From: Roseibaca calidilacus
Lineage (GTDB): Bacteria > Pseudomonadota > Alphaproteobacteria > Rhodobacterales > Rhodobacteraceae
Assembly (NCBI RefSeq): GCF_001517585.1
Contig: NZ_FBYC01000004.1
Location: 2,065,501 to 2,129,500 of the forward strand
DNA length: 64,000 bases
Direction: 5' to 3'
Shown: one piece after another, positions 38,914 to 50,306 of the stretch
How positions within the stretch are numbered: the first letter of the stretch is position 1
Layout: each line of letters begins with the position of its first letter
Notes under the pieces: generated by a model
Databases searched by the model: none
The model's input: only the letters and a program-made list of their open reading frames with translations
Told to the model about the DNA's origin: nothing
Position numbers and translations under genes: made by a program

Positions 38914-40098
38914 ATGTTCGAAACCCTGCCCACCCCGAAACTGGACGGAATTATCGGTCTGATGCAGGCATTTGCTGCCGATACCCGCACCGACAAGATT
39001 GACCTTGGCGTCGGTGTCTACCGCGACGCAGAGGGGCGCACCCCGGTGATGCGCGCGGTCAAACAGGCAGAGGCGCGGATATTGGACACGCAGGATAGCA
39101 AAAGCTACCTATCGCTGGCAGGCGATGCGGCCTTTCTGACTGAAATGGAAACCCTGCTTCTGGGCGGCGCGGTGCCAAGCGCCCGCGTGGCCGCCGTGGG
39201 CACGCCGGGCGGCACTTCGGCGGTGCGCCAGATCTGCGAGTTGATCGCCAAGGTGCGCCCCGGCGCGACCGTCTGGGTCAGTGCGCAGACATGGCCGAAC
39301 CACGGGCCGTTGATCGCAGCGGCTGGCCTGACCGCACGCCCCTATCGGTATCTGGATGCCGAAGCCGGGGCCTTGGACCGCGCCGGGATGATGACCGATC
39401 TGGCGCAAGCACAGGCCGGAGAAGTCGTGCTGCTGCATGGTTGCTGCCACAACCCGACAGGCGTGGACCTATCGGCGCAAGACTGGGCAGAGGTTGCAGC
39501 ACTTCTAGAGCGCAGCGGGGCCACGCCGTTTGTGGACATGGCCTATCAGGGCTTTGGCGAAGGGCTGGATGCCGATGCAGGCGGGTTGCGCCACTTGGCC
39601 GCGCGCTTGCCCGAGGTGTTGATCGCGGCGAGTTGTTCAAAGAATTTCGGCCTGTATCGTGACCGGGTGGGCATTGCCATGGCGGTGGTGCCCGACGCGC
39701 AGCGCGACGCGATGGCGGCGACATTGGCCGGGCTGAACCGGCAAAGCTTTGCCTTTCCGCCCGACCATGGGGGCCGCGTGGTCAGCACCATTCTGGGCGA
39801 TCCGATGTTGCGCGCCGTCTGGCTAGAGGAACTGGATGGCATGCGCGCCCGCGTGCAGGAAAACCGCCGCGCGCTGGCCAACGCCTTGCGCGAGGCAACC
39901 GGGTCCGACCGCATGGGGGCCGTGGCCGCGCAACAGGGGATGTTTTCCATCCTGCCGCTGACCGAAGCGCAGGTCACAAAGCTGCGCGAGGATCACGGAA
40001 TCTACATGCTATGGGACGGGCGGGTGAACATGGCAGGCATGGACCCGTCGCGCGCGGGCGACGTGGCGCGCGCGGTGGCAGGGGTATTGCGCGGGTAG
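38914..40098 (+). CDS. Aromatic amino acid aminotransferase (class I)
   Basis: This 394-residue PLP enzyme of the aspartate/tyrosine aminotransferase Ia-gamma group has the start FETLPTPKLDGIIGLMQAF, GTPGGTSAVRQI, CCHNPTGVDLSAQDW and DMAYQGFGEGL. The PLP lysine is in SCSKNFGLYRDRVG. The last Arg, in the segment YMLWDGRVNMAGM, binds the substrate carboxylate. It likely transaminates aromatic amino acids and aspartate with 2-oxoglutarate. It is the third gene of the sseA operon. Confidence 0.92.
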   Translation: MFETLPTPKLDGIIGLMQAFAADTRTDKIDLGVGVYRDAEGRTPVMRAVKQAEARILDTQDSKSYLSLAGDAAFLTEMETLLLGGAVPSARVAAVGTPGGTSAVRQICELIAKVRPGATVWVSAQTWPNHGPLIAAAGLTARPYRYLDAEAGALDRAGMMTDLAQAQAGEVVLLHGCCHNPTGVDLSAQDWAEVAALLERSGATPFVDMAYQGFGEGLDADAGGLRHLAARLPEVLIAASCSKNFGLYRDRVGIAMAVVPDAQRDAMAATLAGLNRQSFAFPPDHGGRVVSTILGDPMLRAVWLEELDGMRARVQENRRALANALREATGSDRMGAVAAQQGMFSILPLTEAQVTKLREDHGIYMLWDGRVNMAGMDPSRAGDVARAVAGVLRG

Positions 40099-40138
40099 CG
40101 CAACCCTTGGGCTTTGCCAATGTTCCGCAGCGAAACGT

Positions 40139-40876
40139 TTAGCGCTTCACTGAAGCTGTCACATAATTCACCGACAGGTCGCGTTCCGACAGGGACCAAC
40201 TCCACCGCAGCTTGTCGAACACAAAACCGGTGCGGTCCACCGGGTCCAGCCCTGCGCGACGAATCAGGTCGTAAAGCTCATCCGGGGTGATGAATTTAGA
40301 CCAGTCATGCGTCCCTTTCGGCAGCCAGCGCATGACATATTCCGCCCCGATAATCGCCATGACATAGCTTTTCGGATTGCGGTTGAGGGTTGAGCAGATC
40401 ATCAGCCCGCCCGGTTTTAGAAGCTGCTGGCAGGCTGTCAGATAGGCCAGCGGGTCGGCCACATGTTCGACCACTTCCATGTTCAGCACCACGTCGAACT
40501 GCTCGCCCGCCGCCGCCAGATCCTCGGCGGTGGTGTGGCGGTAATCGATGGTCAGACCTTCCTGTTCGGCATGGATCTGCGCCACGGGAATGTTGCGCGG
40601 TGCGGCATCTGCGCCCACCACATCGGCCCCAAGCCGGGCCATGGGCTCGGACAGCAAGCCCCCCCCGCAGCCGATATCCAGCAGGCGCAAGCCCTTAAAG
40701 GGCAACGGCGCAGTCAGATCACGGTCAAATTCGGCGGCAATCTGGCGGGTGATGTAGTCCAACCGACAAGGGTTCAGCATATGCAATGGCTTGAACTTGC
40801 CGTTCGGGTTCCACCATTCAGCGGCCATCGCCTCGAATTTCGCCACTTCGGTCGGGTCGATCGTGGTTGTGGTCAT
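40139..40876 (-). CDS. ubiG: UbiG, ubiquinone O-methyltransferase
   Basis: This 245-residue class I SAM methyltransferase performs both O-methylations of ubiquinone synthesis. It has [29 protein letters not shown], the hallmark UbiG N-terminus, and SAM motif [20 protein letters not shown]. Motif [11 protein letters not shown] and [18 protein letters not shown] follow. GAGGGAA is 5-8 bases before the ATG. It is divergent from pip, and the gap to that start is about 65 bases. Confidence 0.96.
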   Translation of the reverse strand: MTTTTIDPTEVAKFEAMAAEWWNPNGKFKPLHMLNPCRLDYITRQIAAEFDRDLTAPLPFKGLRLLDIGCGGGLLSEPMARLGADVVGADAAPRNIPVAQIHAEQEGLTIDYRHTTAEDLAAAGEQFDVVLNMEVVEHVADPLAYLTACQQLLKPGGLMICSTLNRNPKSYVMAIIGAEYVMRWLPKGTHDWSKFITPDELYDLIRRAGLDPVDRTGFVFDKLRWSWSLSERDLSVNYVTASVKR

Positions 40877-40941
40877 GGTTCCCTCGGTTTTTCCAATCTG
40901 CCCCATGGCGGGCACGCGCTACGACCTATATAGTCCGAAAC

Positions 40942-41931
40942 ATGGACAAGCCAGTCGGACACGATAGCGCACAACGGGGCCTTTACCCCTATATCGAACC
41001 CTACGACCAGCGGCTGCTGGACGTGGGCGATGGCCATCGTGTGTATGTCGAGCAATGCGGCAATTCAAAAGGCATGCCTGTCGTGGTGCTGCATGGCGGC
41101 CCCGGCGGTGGGTGCAGCCCGACCATGCGGCGGTTTTTCGATCCCGCGCATTACCGGGTTATCCTGTTCGACCAGCGCGGATGTGGGCGCTCCAAGCCCT
41201 CTGCCTCAACCCATGCCAACACAACCGCGCATCTGCTGGCCGATATCGAATTGATCCGCACCGCGCTTGAGATACCCCGCTGGGTGGTGTTCGGCGGGTC
41301 TTGGGGGGCAACGCTGGCGCTGGCCTATACCCAAGCTCAGCCGCAAGCCGTGGCCCATGTGGTGTTGCGCGGCGTGTTCATGGGCACGCGCGCGGAACTG
41401 GACTGGTTTTATGGGGGCGGGGCTGCGCGGTTCTTTCCCGAACTATGGGCGCAATTCACGCGTGTCATCCCCGAGGACGAACATCACGACCTGATTACAG
41501 CCTATTCCAAGCGCCTGTTCAGCGGCGATATCCACGAAGAAAACCGCTTCGCCCGGGCCTGGACACGGTGGGAAAACGCGCTGGCCTCTATCGAGACACG
41601 CGGTCTGCTGGGTGCCGACGCCCCAAGTGACTATGCCCGCGCCTTTGCCCGGCTGGAGAATCACTATTTCTCGAATGGGTGCTTTCTGGGCGAAGATGGC
41701 GCGCTGATGAACGGGCTGTGGAAGATGTCCAATGTCCCCGGCACAATTGTTCAGGGCCGTTACGATATGATTTGCCCGCCCGCCACCGCGTGGGAACTGC
41801 ACCGCAATTGGGGCCGCTCACGGCTGGAAATGGTCGGATTGTCGGGCCATGCGCTGTCCGAACCCGCCATTGCGCGCGAATTGGTGCGGGTCATGAACCA
41901 AATGCGCCATGTCGAAATGCAGACACCATAA
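40942..41931 (+). CDS. pip: Proline iminopeptidase
   Basis: This 329-residue alpha/beta hydrolase of peptidase family S33 removes N-terminal proline. The oxyanion motif HGGPGGGCSP and the nucleophile elbow GGSWGATLAL are visible. DQRGCGRSKP is characteristic of Pip, and the catalytic Asp and His are expected in GRYDMICPP and SGHALSEP. The N-terminus LYPYIEPYDQRLLDVGDGHRVYVE is typical. It could process peptides taken up by the cell. Confidence 0.93.
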   Translation: MDKPVGHDSAQRGLYPYIEPYDQRLLDVGDGHRVYVEQCGNSKGMPVVVLHGGPGGGCSPTMRRFFDPAHYRVILFDQRGCGRSKPSASTHANTTAHLLADIELIRTALEIPRWVVFGGSWGATLALAYTQAQPQAVAHVVLRGVFMGTRAELDWFYGGGAARFFPELWAQFTRVIPEDEHHDLITAYSKRLFSGDIHEENRFARAWTRWENALASIETRGLLGADAPSDYARAFARLENHYFSNGCFLGEDGALMNGLWKMSNVPGTIVQGRYDMICPPATAWELHRNWGRSRLEMVGLSGHALSEPAIARELVRVMNQMRHVEMQTP

Positions 41932-41943
41932 GTTTATCTTATG
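41927..41943. promoter_or_regulatory. Inverted repeat before katG
   Basis: CATAAG-TTTAT-CTTATG, a perfect 6-base inverted repeat overlapping the pip stop, 80 bases before the katG ATG. It could be an operator or part of a weak terminator. It does not match the OxyR consensus. Confidence 0.3.
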
Positions 41944-42007
41944 AAAGATATCAGTATAAAAAACTATTCCTGATTGCTCGGACATGTTAGACCCATTCCA
42001 GATTTAA

Positions 42008-44188
<2,181 letters not shown>

Positions 44189-44208
44189 TCGCTCGCATCA
44201 CTGAAAGG

Positions 44209-44236
44209 AAAAGGGGCGCCGCGTGCGCCCCTTTTT
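44209..44236 (+). terminator. Rho-independent terminator after katG
   Basis: Stem AAAAGGGGCGC/GCGCCCCTTTT (44209-44219 with 44225-44235), a 5-base loop and five T residues, 20 bases after the katG stop. Confidence 0.92.
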
Positions 44237-44240
44237 CATG

Positions 44241-44888
44241 TCACACGCCCAGAAGGGTGGGCAGGTCATCCATCCTGCGGAACAGTTGCGCGCCCTCTGC
44301 CGCCAGTTTCGTGCCGTCCCCCTCGGGCGCATAACCGAAACAGCGCATCCCGGCGGCCCTCGCGGCCCGCGCGCCGGTGGGGCTGTCTTCAATCACGACG
44401 CAAGCGTCGGGCGTATGGCCCATGGTCTTGGCCGCGTGCAGGAACAGATCGGGCGCGGGTTTGGGGCGGGCAACATCGGTTGCCGCAAAGACGTTGGACG
44501 TGAAGCGCGCCGCAAGTTCCGGGTGCTGGCCCAGAGTCGCGCGCATTTTCACATGCCGCCCGTTCGACCCGATGCAATAGGGGATGGTGGCCGCCTCCAA
44601 CTGCTCCAGAACACCGACAATACCGGGGATCATCGGGGTGCCCTCTGCCAGCTTGTCGCAGATGCGCGGGTAGAAATTCTCAACCCAATCCTCTGGCAAG
44701 GTCGCTCCCAATTCGCGCGCCCGCACCGCGACACCGGCGATGGTGCCGCCCACGAAAAGCCCCATGATCTGGTCCAAAGGCAGGTCCAGCCCATGCGCCG
44801 CCATCTCATCGCGTAGGAAGCTGTTGGTGATGATCTCTGAATCCACCACGACGCCGTCGCAGTCGAAAATCACAAGCTGCGGGGTCAT
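44241..44888 (-). CDS. HAD-IA family hydrolase
   Basis: This 215-residue haloacid dehalogenase superfamily phosphatase has motif I FDCDGVVVDSE (residues 8-18), motif II YCIGSNG, motif III KPAPDLFL and motif IV VIEDSPTGARAARAAGM. This is the pattern of beta-phosphoglucomutase and sugar-phosphatase-like members. The natural substrate is not inferred. It overlaps rsmD by 4 bases and is the last gene of the three-gene operon with the flavin oxidoreductase. Confidence 0.88.
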   Translation of the reverse strand: MTPQLVIFDCDGVVVDSEIITNSFLRDEMAAHGLDLPLDQIMGLFVGGTIAGVAVRARELGATLPEDWVENFYPRICDKLAEGTPMIPGIVGVLEQLEAATIPYCIGSNGRHVKMRATLGQHPELAARFTSNVFAATDVARPKPAPDLFLHAAKTMGHTPDACVVIEDSPTGARAARAAGMRCFGYAPEGDGTKLAAEGAQLFRRMDDLPTLLGV

Positions 44889-45448
44889 GGGGTATATTCC
44901 AACATAGTGACATGGGTGTCGCCGTAACGGCGCTGGTCGATCAGGGCGAAGCCTTGGGGCGCAAGCTGCGGAGTGCTTTCTTCCCAGACAATGCGCGCGC
45001 CGGGGGCCAGCCAGCCGCCTGTAACGGCCGATGCCAAAGCCTGCGCGCCCAAACCCTTGCCATAGGGCGGGTCCATGAACACAAGGCCAAAGGCTGCGCC
45101 ATGGTTTGCGCCCAAGGTGGTGGCGTTGCGGCGGAACACCTTGGTGCGGCCCATGGCGCGCATCTTCTCGATATTCTCGCGCAACAATGCGCGGGCGGCG
45201 GCCCCGTCATCTATGAAGCAGGCGAAGGACGCGCCGCGCGACAGCGCTTCCAGCCCCAACGCCCCCGTGCCCGCGAACAGGTCGAGCACGCGAATACCGT
45301 CCAGCGGGATCGCGTCCGCACCGTTTATCAACAGGTTGAACATCGCCTCGCGCACGCGGTCGGATGTGGGGCGCAGATGCGCCTGCGCATCGCCCGCGCC
45401 GACATCCGCCAGTTTCAGGCCACGCGCGCTTCCGCCAACGATCCTCAT
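44885..45448 (-). CDS. rsmD: RsmD, 16S rRNA (guanine966-N2)-methyltransferase
   Basis: This 187-residue enzyme starts MRIVGGSARGLKL, the exact family start. It continues RPTSDRVREAMFNLL, SAM motif VLDLFAGTGALGLEALSRGA and the catalytic FMDPPYG. It methylates G966 of 16S rRNA in the assembled 30S subunit. It overlaps both neighbours by 4 bases. Confidence 0.95.
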   Translation of the reverse strand: MRIVGGSARGLKLADVGAGDAQAHLRPTSDRVREAMFNLLINGADAIPLDGIRVLDLFAGTGALGLEALSRGASFACFIDDGAAARALLRENIEKMRAMGRTKVFRRNATTLGANHGAAFGLVFMDPPYGKGLGAQALASAVTGGWLAPGARIVWEESTPQLAPQGFALIDQRRYGDTHVTMLEYTP

Positions 45449-46647
45449 GCGCGCAAAAGCGCCTTGAGGTCGGTCGCGGGATCCACCAGCGCCGCCGGGT
45501 CAGGGGTGATCCCCTGCTCGATCATTCGTTTGCCGACCATGTAGGCACGCGGATCGCCCAAAGCATCGACCGAGATCAGCCGCGCACTTTTGAAATACCA
45601 ATGGCTGCGCGCACCCGCATCGCGAACGATCACTTGGTCATATCCAGCATTCAGCCCCGCGATTTGCAGCTTCATGTCGTATTGGTCCGACCAGAACCAC
45701 GGCATGGGCACATAATCGCGCCCAGCGCCCAGCATGTTATCGGCCACGCATTCGGCTTGGTCGATGGCGTTCTGCACGCTTTCCAACCGCAACCGCCCGC
45801 CCTGCCACGGGAAAGACGCGCAATCGCCCGCCGCCCAAATGGCCGGATCGCTGGTTCGGCCCTGCGCGTCGGTGGCAATGCCGTTGTCCAGCGTCAGCCC
45901 GGCGGCTTCGGCCAGATCGGTCGCAGGTGCGATCCCAATGCCGACAATCACGAAATCGGCGGGCAACTGCGTGCCATCCGCCAGCGTCACGCCTGTTGCG
46001 CGATCATCGCCGTCGATCCGGGCCAAAGCGGTATCCGTCAAGATACGCACGCCATGGCGTTCGTGCAGCGCGTGGACGGCTTCGGCGGTTTCAACCGCAG
46101 CAACACGCGCCAGAATACGCGGGGCCATTTCAAGCACTGTCACGTCCAGCCCGCGCTTGGCGGCAACCGCCGCCGCTTCCAGCCCGATATAACCGCCACC
46201 CACGATGACCACGCGCGCGCCTTGGCGGAATTCAGACGCCATAGCATCGACATCGGCCAGCCCGCGCACGGTATAAACACCGGGCAAGTCGCCGCCTATC
46301 GCGGCAGGCAAGCGGCGCGGGATGGACCCGGTGGTCAGCACCAGCGCATCATAGGGCAGTGTTTCGCCCGCCAGATGGACAAGCCGCGCGCTTCGGTCCA
46401 GCCCGGCCACGCGCGCACCGACTCGCAAGTTAACCCCCTGATCGGCATAGAAACTTTCGGGGCGCAGGAACAGGCGTTCCATGTCCATCTCGCCCAGCAG
46501 GTAGGCCTTGGACAAGGGCGGGCGCTGGTAGGGGGGCACGGGTTCCTCGCCCAGCAGCGTGATCGCGCCGTCGAACCCCTTGGCCCGCAGCCGCGCCACC
46601 AAAGATGCGCCGGCCTGACCAGCCCCCACAACGACGATATTCTTCAT
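45445..46647 (-). CDS. FAD-dependent NAD(P)H-ferredoxin reductase-like oxidoreductase
   Basis: This 400-residue protein is of the putidaredoxin/rhodocoxin reductase family. It has the FAD site IVVVGAGQAGASLVARLRAKG, the block PPYQRPPLSKAYLLGEM and the NAD(P) site VVIVGGGYIGLEAAAVAAKRG. The second FAD motif is IWAAGDCASFPW, followed by a reductase C-terminal domain (HWYFKSARLISVDALGD). Members pass electrons to a [2Fe-2S] ferredoxin or P450; no partner is next to it. GGGGGCAGG precedes the ATG. The upstream in-frame extension lies antisense to the peroxiredoxin gene and is not used. Confidence 0.9.
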   Translation of the reverse strand: MKNIVVVGAGQAGASLVARLRAKGFDGAITLLGEEPVPPYQRPPLSKAYLLGEMDMERLFLRPESFYADQGVNLRVGARVAGLDRSARLVHLAGETLPYDALVLTTGSIPRRLPAAIGGDLPGVYTVRGLADVDAMASEFRQGARVVIVGGGYIGLEAAAVAAKRGLDVTVLEMAPRILARVAAVETAEAVHALHERHGVRILTDTALARIDGDDRATGVTLADGTQLPADFVIVGIGIAPATDLAEAAGLTLDNGIATDAQGRTSDPAIWAAGDCASFPWQGGRLRLESVQNAIDQAECVADNMLGAGRDYVPMPWFWSDQYDMKLQIAGLNAGYDQVIVRDAGARSHWYFKSARLISVDALGDPRAYMVGKRMIEQGITPDPAALVDPATDLKALLRA

Positions 46648-46726
46648 CCTGCCCCCACTGGCCATGTTGCGCCTGCATCCTATATGCCGGGTCAGAGGAA
46701 AGACAACCAACAGAAGGGACAGGACC

Positions 46727-47215
46727 ATGACAATCAAACCCGGCGACACGCTGCCAGATGCCACGTTTTCACGCATGGGCGCGGACGGGCCGGAACAGGT
46801 CGCACTTGGCGATCTGACAAAGGGCCGCAAAGTGGTGCTGTTCGCCGTGCCCGGCGCATTCACCCCGACCTGCCATTCGGCGCATGTGCCCAGCTTTATC
46901 CGCACCAAGGACGAATTCGCGGCAAAGGGCGTGGATGAGATTATCTGCCTGTCGGTCAACGACCCGTTCGTGATGAAAGCCTGGGGTGACGCAACGGGGG
47001 CGGCAGAGGCTGGGCTTACCCTATTGTCCGATGGCACCGGCGCCTTCACCGCTGAAATCGGCATGAATTTCGACGCGCCGCCCGTTGGCCTGATGCGGCG
47101 TTCCAAGCGCTATGCAATGCTGGTCGAGGATGGGGTGGTCAAGCTGCTTCATGCCGAAGAAAGCCCCGGCACCTGCGACGTCTCGGGTGGCGAGGCGCTG
47201 CTGGCGGCGATGTAA
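46727..47215 (+). CDS. Peroxiredoxin (Prx5 type)
   Basis: This 162-residue peroxiredoxin of the Prx5/AhpE-like group has the peroxidatic Cys49 in PGAFTPTCHSAHVPSF and the family block DEIICLSVNDPFVMKAWG. A second cysteine near the end (SPGTCDVSGGEALL) may be the resolving one. It reduces hydrogen peroxide and organic peroxides in the cytosol, probably with glutaredoxin or thioredoxin. Its stop overlaps the next gene as TAATG. Confidence 0.93.
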   Translation: MTIKPGDTLPDATFSRMGADGPEQVALGDLTKGRKVVLFAVPGAFTPTCHSAHVPSFIRTKDEFAAKGVDEIICLSVNDPFVMKAWGDATGAAEAGLTLLSDGTGAFTAEIGMNFDAPPVGLMRRSKRYAMLVEDGVVKLLHAEESPGTCDVSGGEALLAAM

Positions 47216-48384
47216 TGGCGGATGGCGGGGCGCTTTCGGTCACGCTTGTCGCGTCGCTGAACGAGATCGCAGCGCAGGATTGGGATGCCTGCGCCTGCCC
47301 GGAAGCTGCGACAGGCCGCCCCGCCGATCCGTTTACCACCTATCGCTTCCTGCACGCGTTGGAAGCGTCCGGGTCCGTCGGCACCGGCACGGGGTGGGAG
47401 CCGCGTTACATCACCGTCGAACAGGACGGGGCGTTGATTGCGGTCGCGCCCCATTATGTGAAATCGCATTCTCAGGGCGAATACATTTTTGACCATGCCT
47501 TTGCCCAAGCCTACACGCGGGCAGGCGGGCAATATTACCCCAAGCTGCAACTGGCTGTGCCATTTACCCCTGCCACTGGCAAACGGTTTCTGTGCAAACC
47601 GGGGTATGAGGAACCGGGCACCGCTGCCATTTTGCAAGCCGTGGCGCAGGTTGCGCGCGACAATCGGCTGTCCTCGGCGCATGTGACCTTTTGCACCGCA
47701 GAGGAAGCCGCGCGCGGGGCCGAACACGGGTTCCTGCACCGGGTAACGGAACAGTTCCACTGGGAGAACCAAGGCTATTCCAGCTTTGACAGTTTCCTTG
47801 CCGCGCTGTCCTCGCGCAAGCGCAAGACCATCCGCAAGGAACGCGCCACTGCCCAAGCCTTTGGCGGCGTGATCCGCGCCTATACCGGCGACGATCTGCG
47901 CCCAGAGCATTGGGACGCGTTCTGGCAGTTTTACCAAGACACCGGCGCGCGCAAATGGGGCACGCCCTACCTGACGCGGGCCTTTTTCGACACCGTCCAA
48001 GACACGATGCGCGACGACGTGCTGCTGGTGATGGCCGAGCGCGACGGCACCCCGATTGCAGGCGCGCTGAACTTTATCGGGCGCGACTGCCTTTATGGCC
48101 GCTATTGGGGCTGCCTAGACGATCATTCCTGCCTGCATTTCGAGTTGTGCTATTATCAGGCCATGGATTTTGCCATTGAACACGGTCTGGCACGGGTCGA
48201 AGCCGGGGCGCAAGGCACGCATAAACTGGCGCGCGGCTATATGCCAAGCGAGGTGCATTCGTTGCACCATTTCCCCGAACCGGGCTTTCAGCAAGCCGTC
48301 GCGCGCTACCTGCGCGAAGAACGCGCAGCGATTGACTACGAAATGTCGGCGCTGGCAAACTTCGCACCCTTCCGAAGAAGCTAG
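47215..48384 (+). CDS. FemAB-like GNAT protein (DUF482 family)
   Basis: This 389-residue protein belongs to the 'peptidogalycan biosynthesis' DUF482 family, a tandem GNAT (FemAB-like) fold. Recognisable parts are YITVEQDGALIAVAPHYVKSHSQGEYIFDHAFA, SSRKRKTIRKERA, YQDTGARKWGTPYLT and GALNFIGRDCLYGRYWGC. The biochemical role is not established; FemAB relatives aminoacylate wall precursors. The start codon overlaps the peroxiredoxin stop, and phhB follows 9 bases later, so they form an operon. Confidence 0.85.
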   Translation: MADGGALSVTLVASLNEIAAQDWDACACPEAATGRPADPFTTYRFLHALEASGSVGTGTGWEPRYITVEQDGALIAVAPHYVKSHSQGEYIFDHAFAQAYTRAGGQYYPKLQLAVPFTPATGKRFLCKPGYEEPGTAAILQAVAQVARDNRLSSAHVTFCTAEEAARGAEHGFLHRVTEQFHWENQGYSSFDSFLAALSSRKRKTIRKERATAQAFGGVIRAYTGDDLRPEHWDAFWQFYQDTGARKWGTPYLTRAFFDTVQDTMRDDVLLVMAERDGTPIAGALNFIGRDCLYGRYWGCLDDHSCLHFELCYYQAMDFAIEHGLARVEAGAQGTHKLARGYMPSEVHSLHHFPEPGFQQAVARYLREERAAIDYEMSALANFAPFRRS

Positions 48385-48393
48385 GAGGATATC

Positions 48394-48681
48394 ATGGCAC
48401 AGAAACTGACCGACCGCGCCGCGCTGGACCCGCTTTTGGCCAATGGCTGGGCGCTGGTTGACGGGCGCGACGCGTTGGAAAAAACCTACACCTTCGCCAA
48501 TTTCATCGACGCCTTCAGCTGGATGACCCGCGCGGCCATCGTGGCCGAGAAGATGAACCATCACCCGGAATGGTTCAACGTGTACAAGACCGTGCGCGTT
48601 ACGCTGACCACGCATGACGTGGGCGGGCTGAGCGATCTGGATGTGACGTTGGCGCAGAAAATGGACAAGCTGGCGGGGTAA
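48394..48681 (+). CDS. phhB: 4a-hydroxytetrahydrobiopterin dehydratase (PhhB)
   Basis: This 95-residue pterin-4a-carbinolamine dehydratase has the active-site block [17 protein letters not shown], with the HHPEW histidines, and the C-terminal [17 protein letters not shown]. It regenerates the pterin cofactor of aromatic hydroxylases; some homologues act in molybdopterin metabolism or as DCoH-like factors. phhA is not nearby. AGGAGG lies 6 bases before the ATG. Confidence 0.95.
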   Translation: MAQKLTDRAALDPLLANGWALVDGRDALEKTYTFANFIDAFSWMTRAAIVAEKMNHHPEWFNVYKTVRVTLTTHDVGGLSDLDVTLAQKMDKLAG

Positions 48682-48726
48682 CATTCCCCCTCGCCAATCC
48701 GGGTTTTTGGCCCTAGTGCGGGGGCC

Positions 48727-49812
48727 ATGAGCGATCACACAATATTCATGGCCTGCCTGCCGGGGTTTGAACCGCTGCTTCTGGCAGAGGCGCAAGGCTT
48801 GGGGCTACCCGGTGCAACGGCGCTGCCCGGCGGGGTGGAATTTACCGGCGGGCTGGCGGAAGTTGCCCGCGCCAACCGCGAAAGCCGCTTGGCCAGCCGG
48901 GTTATGCTGCGCATCGGTGAATTCCGCGCAATGCATCTGGCGCAATTGGACAAACGGTTGCACAAGCTGCCTTGGGCCGAGTGGCTGCGCCCCGATGTGC
49001 CTGTGCGGGTCGAGGCAAGCTGCACGCGCTCGCGCATCTACCACCAGAAAGCGGCGGCAGAGCGTTTGGAGCGCGCGATTGCCGACAGCGTGGGCGCGCC
49101 CATTGCGGCGGATGGGCTGCGCGTGATGCTGCGAATCGACGATGATCTGGCGACCATCTCTGTCGATACCTCGGGCGAGGGGCTGCATAAACGCGGCTTC
49201 AAGCAATTCACCGGCAAAGCCCCCTTGCGCGAAACCATGGCCGCCGGGTTCCTGCGGCAGATGGGCTATGACGGAACCCAGCCGGTGCTGGACCCGATGT
49301 GCGGGTCGGGCACGTTTCTGCTAGAAGCCGCCGAAATCGCCGCCGGGCTGCCCCCCGGTCGCGCGCGTAGCTTTGCCTTTGAGCAATTCGCCGGGGTGCG
49401 CAGCCTAACTGCTGCGCCGGACATCTCTCATCCGCCGGTGCTGCGGTATTACGGGTATGATCGCGACCAAGGCGCGATTCAGGGTGCCCGCGCGAATGCC
49501 GAGCGCGCAGGTGTGGCGGATTGGACCAGCTTTGCTTGCCAGCCCATCAGCGCGCTGACCCGGCCCGATGGCCCGCCCGGTCTGGTCATGGTCAACCCGC
49601 CCTATGGTGGCCGGATCGGCAATATCGGCCAGCTTTACGGGCTGTATGCCAGCTTGGGCAAAGTGTTGACGGAACAGTTTCAAGGCTGGCGCGTCGGGCT
49701 GGTGACGACGGATGCCAAGCTGGCCCATACCACCGGCCTAAAACTGGACGGCGGCCCGCCGATTCCGCATGGCGGGCTAAGGGTGCGGCTATTTCAATCC
49801 GGGCCGCTCTGA
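48727..49812 (+). CDS. THUMP-domain class I SAM RNA methyltransferase (RlmL-like)
   Basis: This 361-residue protein has an N-terminal THUMP/ferredoxin-like part (MACLPGFEPLLLAEAQGLG, then SRIYHQKAAAERLERAI and the strand ISVDTSGEGLHKRGFK). The methylase domain carries LDPMCGSGTFLLEAAEIAAG and the catalytic VNPPYGGRIG. This matches the first half of RlmKL, which makes N2-methylguanine 2445 in 23S rRNA. Length and order fit RlmL/YpsC homologues. The exact target base is inferred. Confidence 0.88.
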   Translation: MSDHTIFMACLPGFEPLLLAEAQGLGLPGATALPGGVEFTGGLAEVARANRESRLASRVMLRIGEFRAMHLAQLDKRLHKLPWAEWLRPDVPVRVEASCTRSRIYHQKAAAERLERAIADSVGAPIAADGLRVMLRIDDDLATISVDTSGEGLHKRGFKQFTGKAPLRETMAAGFLRQMGYDGTQPVLDPMCGSGTFLLEAAEIAAGLPPGRARSFAFEQFAGVRSLTAAPDISHPPVLRYYGYDRDQGAIQGARANAERAGVADWTSFACQPISALTRPDGPPGLVMVNPPYGGRIGNIGQLYGLYASLGKVLTEQFQGWRVGLVTTDAKLAHTTGLKLDGGPPIPHGGLRVRLFQSGPL

Positions 49813-49877
49813 CCGTTGCGATTGCACTGGTCAAAGCCCATATTCCAGAGTATAACGCTCGGGAATGGGATGATCCG

Positions 49878-50306
49878 ATGCAAACACTTCGCCAGTTCGA
49901 CACGAATCCACAACCGCAGCGCAGTGATGCCGCCCTGACATTGTTGCGGGTTCTGATGCGCACCTGTCGCGCCAAAGCCCGTATGCCGGTGCTTGAAGCC
50001 TGCGCATTGTTGCACCATAGCCCGGCGCAATCGGCGCAGGTCTATGCAGACGCCTTGCTGCGTGCGCTGGTGCAGGCGCTGCCCAAGCCACCAGTCATTC
50101 ACACCGTCGCCGCCGCAGAACGCTCTTTCGATGAAGATTGGTTGCTGGCGCTTCTGTCCGCCATCACCCGCGAGGACCACACAAGCGCGACTTTCCTGCT
50201 GCGTGCCCGCCTACCCTTGCATTACCGGCGCTCTGTCGGCTGGCTGGCTGCCCAGCTTGCCGCGCGTTTGGACGAGGATGAGACCTACAAATTCTCTCGG
50301 ATTTAG
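49878..50306 (+). CDS. Hypothetical protein, 142 residues
   Basis: I do not recognise the family. The protein is soluble, helical and leucine- and alanine-rich, with no signal peptide or membrane segment. A middle stretch (QSAQVYADALLRALVQAL) and a C-terminal stretch (SVGWLAAQLAARLDEDE) look amphipathic. It lies 65 bases after the RlmL-like gene. Its stop codon is embedded in the Irr-type box that precedes dps. The start at MQTLRQFD is the first ATG after the previous gene with plausible codon use; a ribosome site is weak. Confidence 0.65.
   Translation: MQTLRQFDTNPQPQRSDAALTLLRVLMRTCRAKARMPVLEACALLHHSPAQSAQVYADALLRALVQALPKPPVIHTVAAAERSFDEDWLLALLSAITREDHTSATFLLRARLPLHYRRSVGWLAAQLAARLDEDETYKFSRI

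Noticed and set aside
41927-41943. OxyR site before katG
   Set aside because: The repeat CATAAG-N5-CTTATG does not match the ATAG-N7-CTAT spacing, so it is listed only as an inverted repeat.
45445-47106. 553-codon form of the flavin oxidoreductase
   Set aside because: The extra N-terminal stretch is antisense to the peroxiredoxin gene; MKNIVVVGAGQAG with GGGGGCAGG upstream is the natural start.
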